Shown: in pieces, positions 34,019 to 37,593 of the stretch
Layout of the letters: every line of letters starts with the position of its first letter
Numbering within the stretch: position 1 is the stretch's first letter
Source: an uncultured Bacteroidota bacterium
GTDB taxonomy: Bacteria > Bacteroidota > Bacteroidia > AKYH767-A > JABDAW01
DNA length: 37,593 nt
Assembly: GCA_903844645.1 (NCBI GenBank)
Contig: CAIMUP010000088.1
Location: forward strand, 1-37,593
Direction: 5' to 3'
The notes under the pieces: model-generated
Told to the model about the DNA's origin: nothing
The model's input: only the letters and a program-made list of their open reading frames with translations
The model's database searches: none
Program-made: the position numbers and the translations under genes

Positions 34019-34800
34019 AGCCCCGTTGGAGACGACATCATAATAGAAAACACATTCACAAAACACCCCCAAAACCCCGTAGAGACGACATCATAATAGA
34101 AAACACATTCACCAAACACCCTCCAAACCCCGAAGGGGTGACATGTTTGTAGAAAACGATCACCACCACAACCCCCCAAACCCCGTAGGGGTGGCATATT
34201 GGTAGCAAATAAACATTCGGCATCATCCCCATGACCCCAGCGGGGTCGAATGTTAATAGCAATTAATATCAACCATAATCCCACGACCCCGGCGGGGTCG
34301 AATATCCTTATTCTCTTCTCTCTGATAATAACAATCCCCCTTTTATTGCATTCCCAAAAAGGGAATGTCATAAAAGGAAAACAATTACCAACTAAACCCC
34401 GAAGGGGTGCAATGATTATAGAAACAAAAATTAGACAAATACCATAACCCCGAAGGGGTGACATCATAATAGAAAACACATTCACCAAATACCCTCCAAA
34501 CCCCGAAGGGGTGGCATGTTTGTAGAAAACAATCATCCACTAAACACCCTCAAAACCCCGTAGGGGTGGCATGTTTGTAGAAAACGATCACCACCACAAC
34601 CCCCCAAACCCCGTAGGGGTGGCATATTGGTAGCAAATAAACATTCGGCATCATCCCCATGACCCCGGCGGGGTCAAATATTAATAGCAAATAATATCAA
34701 CGACAATCCCACGACCCCAGCGGAGTCGAATATTCTTCTCTTTAATAATCCTCATCCTTTTATTGCATTCCCCAAAAGGGAATGTCATAAAAGGAATAAA
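34019..34800. repeat. cluster of about 15 palindromic units of about 53 bp
   Basis: A core ACCCCGNNGGGGT, itself palindromic, recurs about every 50-55 bp (for example 34126, 34180, 34234, 34287, 34396, 34447, 34500, 34555, 34608, 34663, 34715). A variant core CATTCCC-AAAA-GGGAATG appears twice (near 34350 and 34765). Tails resemble GGCATGTTTGTAGAAAAC or CGAATATTAATAGCAAAT. A block of five units recurs about 428 bp on, for example the CCCCGTAGGGG at 34181 and 34609. Stop-free frames on both strands are by-products. It occupies the intergenic region between the FKBP and the 257-aa genes. Confidence 0.92.
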
Positions 34801-34883
34801 AACTTGAACAATTGCTCAACAATCCACGCTCCTTGCGGGTTTCTATGGATTCGAATCATATTTAATGAGTATATGTTTATTAG

Positions 34884-35657
34884 CTACCATACATCGAGGT
34901 CTCTAAGTTTTGTACTATCATTTGTTGTCCATTTATTGTCTTTAAAAGTATAAATGGCATCAAATGATTTTGTCTTTTTAACTTTGTTTTTTCCTTTTAA
35001 ACTCATTTTTCCATAATCCAACTTATAATGCATGATCAGATTTCCTTGTTGAAATTCCATAGTAGAGTTTAAGGAATGAAATTCCCCATTTGGCCCACAC
35101 GACCAATAGTCTTCAGGAATGGATTTTTGTTCGTCTTGAGATATTAGTTGCTTGAAAAGATAGAGATGACTTGCACAATAACCAGAGCCAGTTCCGCAAG
35201 TTATGATGCCAAAATATTCTCCATATTTATTGAATCCATCATAATAATTTCTCCAACAGCAAGGATAATTACCATGACGAAATCTTTCAGATTCCAATAC
35301 ATCGCCACTGGGATTTACCTCTATTATCAAATGAGTTTCAAAAGTATATCTATTTGAGTAATCAATCAAACATAAATAAAAATTACCACTTTCATTTACC
35401 TTATAATATTTACCAATGGTATCAGTTTCTTTCATTAAATACCAAGCAGAATTGGCAGTATCGCTTAATGAGTTGGAAAGTAAAAACTGGAGTCCTTCCT
35501 TCTTGTTTATATAACCGGAATCTAATGGAAATTTCAACTTATTATATTGAGTAGTTTCAGGCAAAGTGCTTGTTGTTATCTTATAGTTTTCTAAAAGCCC
35601 CATTCTTGAAAACAATAAAATAATAATGGATATTTGTATGATTAAATAGAGCTTCAT
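34884..35657 (-). CDS. hypothetical exported protein (257 aa)
   Basis: I do not recognise this protein. It begins MKLYLIIQISIIILLFSRMG, a signal peptide or N-terminal anchor. The mature part has clustered cysteines (PCCWRNYYDG, GIITCGTGSGYCASH, YWSCGPNGEF) that may form disulfides in the periplasm, and no known motif. Its promoter may be the TAGTTTTG box at 35767-35774. It is AT-rich and monocistronic. Confidence 0.8.
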   Translation of the reverse strand: MKLYLIIQISIIILLFSRMGLLENYKITTSTLPETTQYNKLKFPLDSGYINKKEGLQFLLSNSLSDTANSAWYLMKETDTIGKYYKVNESGNFYLCLIDYSNRYTFETHLIIEVNPSGDVLESERFRHGNYPCCWRNYYDGFNKYGEYFGIITCGTGSGYCASHLYLFKQLISQDEQKSIPEDYWSCGPNGEFHSLNSTMEFQQGNLIMHYKLDYGKMSLKGKNKVKKTKSFDAIYTFKDNKWTTNDSTKLRDLDVW

Positions 35658-35700
35658 ATTAATATTTTAAACAAGCATACTTGCTGATTTGGTCATTAAC

Positions 35701-35734
35701 CTCGTCCCCCAAAGTTGGGAATGTTTAATTCCCC
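35701..35734 (+). repeat. REP-like element, 3' fragment
   Basis: CTCGTCCCCC-AAAGTT-GGGAATGTTTAATTCCCC matches the last third of the REP-like elements at 16.8-18.7 kb, with the second stem changed to GGGAAT/ATTCCC but still pairing. Confidence 0.55.
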
Positions 35735-35766
35735 AATACCTAATAATTCTTTCTTCCCCATGCCGC

Positions 35767-35774
35767 CAAAACTA
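35767..35774 (-). promoter_or_regulatory. -7 box TAGTTTTG, possibly for the 257-aa gene
   Basis: Minus-strand TAGTTTTG followed by GCGGC, like the FKBP operon box. It would give a leader of about 100 nt that contains the REP fragment. The assignment is tentative. Confidence 0.4.
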
Positions 35775-35878
35775 CAAAATCCCCCGAATAAAACCCCCTC
35801 CTCCAAATCTCTCCCACCACCAAATGTTAAAATTCATAACTAAAAACCCCAAAATTTTAACTAAAAACCGCACTAAAC

Positions 35879-36046
35879 GCATTCCGTAGTAACCTGAATG
35901 CATTCCGTAGTTAACTAAACGCATTCCGTAGTAACCTGAATGAGTTCTGTAGTAACGTAAATGCATTCTGTACTAACGTAAATGCATTCTGTACTAACGT
36001 AAATGCATTCTGTACTAATGTGAATGCATTCTATACCATTAATAAT
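35879..36046. repeat. 21-bp tandem array I (8 units)
   Basis: Eight 21-bp units such as GCATTCCGTAGTAACCTGAA and GCATTCTGTACTAACGTAAA; the last is strongly diverged. It lies upstream of the carboxylase gene in a divergent gap. Outside this and the REP fragment, 35658-36133 has only promoter-like sequence and C/A-rich DNA. Confidence 0.95.
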
Positions 36047-36121
36047 ATAATCAAAACTAACATTCCCTCTTTCAATATCAAGATGAAGATAATGACTAAT
36101 GATAAGGTCACCAATAATATG

Positions 36122-36129
36122 TATATTCG
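36122..36129 (+). promoter_or_regulatory. -7-like box TATATTCG, nearly leaderless
   Basis: TATATTCG followed by CCCC and directly by ATG (36134). It differs from TAnnTTTG by one base and repeats the pattern seen before porQ and the EEP gene. Confidence 0.4.
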
Positions 36130-36133
36130 CCCC

Positions 36134-37593
36134 ATGATTAATAAAATAAAATCCCTCGAAGAAAAGATCGCCGAAGCCCAATTAGGCGGCGGCATCAAGC
36201 GCATCGAATCACAACACAAAAAAGGCAAACTCACAGCCCGCGAACGCCTACATTTCCTCCTCGACGAAGGCTCCTTTGAAGAGATTGGAATGTTAGTTAC
36301 CCACCGCTCAGTAGAGTTCGGCATGGAACGCGAAAAATACCTCGGCGACGGTGTCATCACAGGCTACGGCACCATCAATGGTCGCCTCGTCTATGTCTTC
36401 TCACAAGACTTCACCGTCTTTGGCGGCTCCCTCTCCGAAACCCATGCCGAAAAGATCTGCAAGATTATGGACCTCGCCATGCAAAATGGCGCGCCTGTTA
36501 TTGGCTTGAATGATTCAGGTGGCGCACGTATACAAGAAGGCGTAGTATCATTAGGTGGCTATGCCGACATCTTCTACCGCAATGTAATGGCGTCCGGCGT
36601 AGTCCCACAGATATCCGCCATCATGGGACCTTGTGCCGGTGGTGCAGTCTATTCCCCAGCCATCACCGATTTCATCATGATGGTCGAGAACACTTCCTAC
36701 ATGTTTGTCACCGGTCCTAATGTAGTCAAGACAGTCACCCACGAAGAAGTTACTTCCGAAGAACTTGGCGGTGCTTCCACCCATTCCACCAAGTCCGGCG
36801 TTACGCATTTCTCTTGTGCCAATGAAGTCGAATGCCTCAAAAACATCCGCAATATCCTCACTTATATTCCCCAGAATTGCGAAGAAGAATCGCCTGCCTA
36901 TCCTTACTCTCCTTCCAATGAATCCCGTCCAGCATTAAACAATATCATCCCCGATAATCCCAACCAACCCTACGATATCCGCACAGTAATCCATGAAGTC
37001 ATTGACCAGAATTCCTTCCTCGAAGTCCACAAAGACTTCGCCGAAAACATCGTAGTAGGCTTCGCAATGCTGGGTGGCAAAAGCATCGGCATTGTCGCCA
37101 ACCAGCCCGCATTCCTTGCCGGCGTTCTCGACATCAAATCCTCCACCAAAGCCGCCCGTTTCGTACGTTTCTGCGACTCCTTCAACATCCCTTTGCTGGT
37201 CTTCGAAGACGTCCCCGGCTTCCTCCCCGGCACCGACCAGGAGTGGAACGGCATCATCACCAACGGCGCCAAATTGCTCTATGCATTCTGCGAAGCCACC
37301 GTGCCGCGCATCACCGTCATCACCCGCAAAGCCTACGGTGGAGCCTACGATGTAATGAATTCAAAACACATCGGTGCCGACATGAATTATGCCTGGCCCT
37401 CTGCCGAAATCGCCGTCATGGGAGCCAAAGGTGCCGCCGAAATCATCTTCAAGAAAGAGATCTCCGAAGCCCAAGACCCCGCAGCCAAACTCAAGGAAAA
37501 GGAAGAAGAATACATCAACCACTTCGCCAACCCCTACCGAGCTGCCGAACGCGGCTACATTGATGAAGTCATTGAGCCAGTAGACACCCGCCA
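36134..37593 (+). CDS. acyl-CoA carboxylase carboxyltransferase (beta) subunit, 3' truncated by window
   Basis: About 486 residues are present; homologues are about 512-517 long, so about 30 C-terminal residues lie outside. The enzyme transfers CO2 from biotin to propionyl- or acetyl-CoA (PccB/MmdA family). Landmarks are [20 protein letters not shown], then [87 protein letters not shown] and [13 protein letters not shown]. The ATG at 36134 was chosen because upstream in-frame ATGs overlap the -7-like box. It runs to the window edge with no stop, so the operon downstream is unseen; a biotin-carrier or epsilon-type subunit may follow. Confidence 0.95.
   Translation, partial: MINKIKSLEEKIAEAQLGGGIKRIESQHKKGKLTARERLHFLLDEGSFEEIGMLVTHRSVEFGMEREKYLGDGVITGYGTINGRLVYVFSQDFTVFGGSLSETHAEKICKIMDLAMQNGAPVIGLNDSGGARIQEGVVSLGGYADIFYRNVMASGVVPQISAIMGPCAGGAVYSPAITDFIMMVENTSYMFVTGPNVVKTVTHEEVTSEELGGASTHSTKSGVTHFSCANEVECLKNIRNILTYIPQNCEEESPAYPYSPSNESRPALNNIIPDNPNQPYDIRTVIHEVIDQNSFLEVHKDFAENIVVGFAMLGGKSIGIVANQPAFLAGVLDIKSSTKAARFVRFCDSFNIPLLVFEDVPGFLPGTDQEWNGIITNGAKLLYAFCEATVPRITVITRKAYGGAYDVMNSKHIGADMNYAWPSAEIAVMGAKGAAEIIFKKEISEAQDPAAKLKEKEEEYINHFANPYRAAERGYIDEVIEPVDTR

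Noticed and set aside
33976-34536. A 186-codon minus-strand ORF
   Set aside because: It reads through the ACCCCGnnGGGGT repeat cluster. The protein is a low-complexity translation of the repeat.

Overview
The window looks like chromosome of an uncultured member of the Bacteroidota, probably Chitinophagales or Sphingobacteriales-like (phylum well supported, order a guess). The evidence is a PorQ-type type IX secretion (T9SS) protein, three secreted proteins with a T9SS type A C-terminal sorting domain, a TonB-dependent receptor with an N-terminal carboxypeptidase-regulatory-like domain, absence of obvious Shine-Dalgarno sites, and many Bacteroidota -7 promoter boxes (TAnnTTTG). No rRNA, tRNA, CRISPR-Cas, transposase or phage gene was seen.

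Layout: 0.3-4.6 kb, heavy-metal RND efflux adaptor and pump, closed by a terminator. 5.1-6.6 kb, secreted seven-repeat propeller-like T9SS protein. 6.7-10.7 kb, rlmH, cyanophycinase and cyanophycin synthetase (a nitrogen-storage pair). 12.0-14.4 kb, ABC permease and ATPase (minus strand). 14.8-16.6 kb, cmk and porQ (minus). 17.0-18.6 kb, exported dienelactone hydrolase and a small unknown. 19.1-23.4 kb, secreted EEP-fold nuclease-like protein divergent from a TonB receptor. 23.5-25.9 kb, two unknown proteins, one behind a good sigma-54-type promoter. 26.1-28.0 kb, secreted beta-helix-like T9SS protein. 28.5-33.9 kb, a five-gene minus-strand operon: FKBP lipoprotein, TolC, EmrA-like and EmrB-like proteins (a complete tripartite drug efflux pump), and a MORN/YwqK-like protein. 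34.9-35.7 kb, unknown exported protein. 36.1 kb to the end, acyl-CoA carboxylase carboxyltransferase subunit, cut by the window.

The most unusual content is between the genes. Nearly every long intergenic gap holds a tandem array, and all nine arrays have a 21-bp (or 42-bp) period although their sequences are largely unrelated. The largest (10.73-11.86 kb) is a 1.1-kb mosaic. Over its last 1,007 bp a TA step, usually inside an RRTAYY hexamer, recurs every 21 bp for 48 units with one single-base slip, while the bases between change and the orientation flips several times. Twenty-one bp is two turns of B-DNA and seven codons. Three further interspersed families are present: a REP-like double hairpin of about 85 bp (three copies and a fragment), a paired CCTGAC hairpin element with compensatory stem changes (two copies), and a cluster of about 53-bp units built on ACCCCGnnGGGGT, part of which is duplicated about 428 bp away. 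A 19-bp motif also occurs three times between 23.4 and 26.0 kb. All claims are from reading the sequence; no database search was possible.
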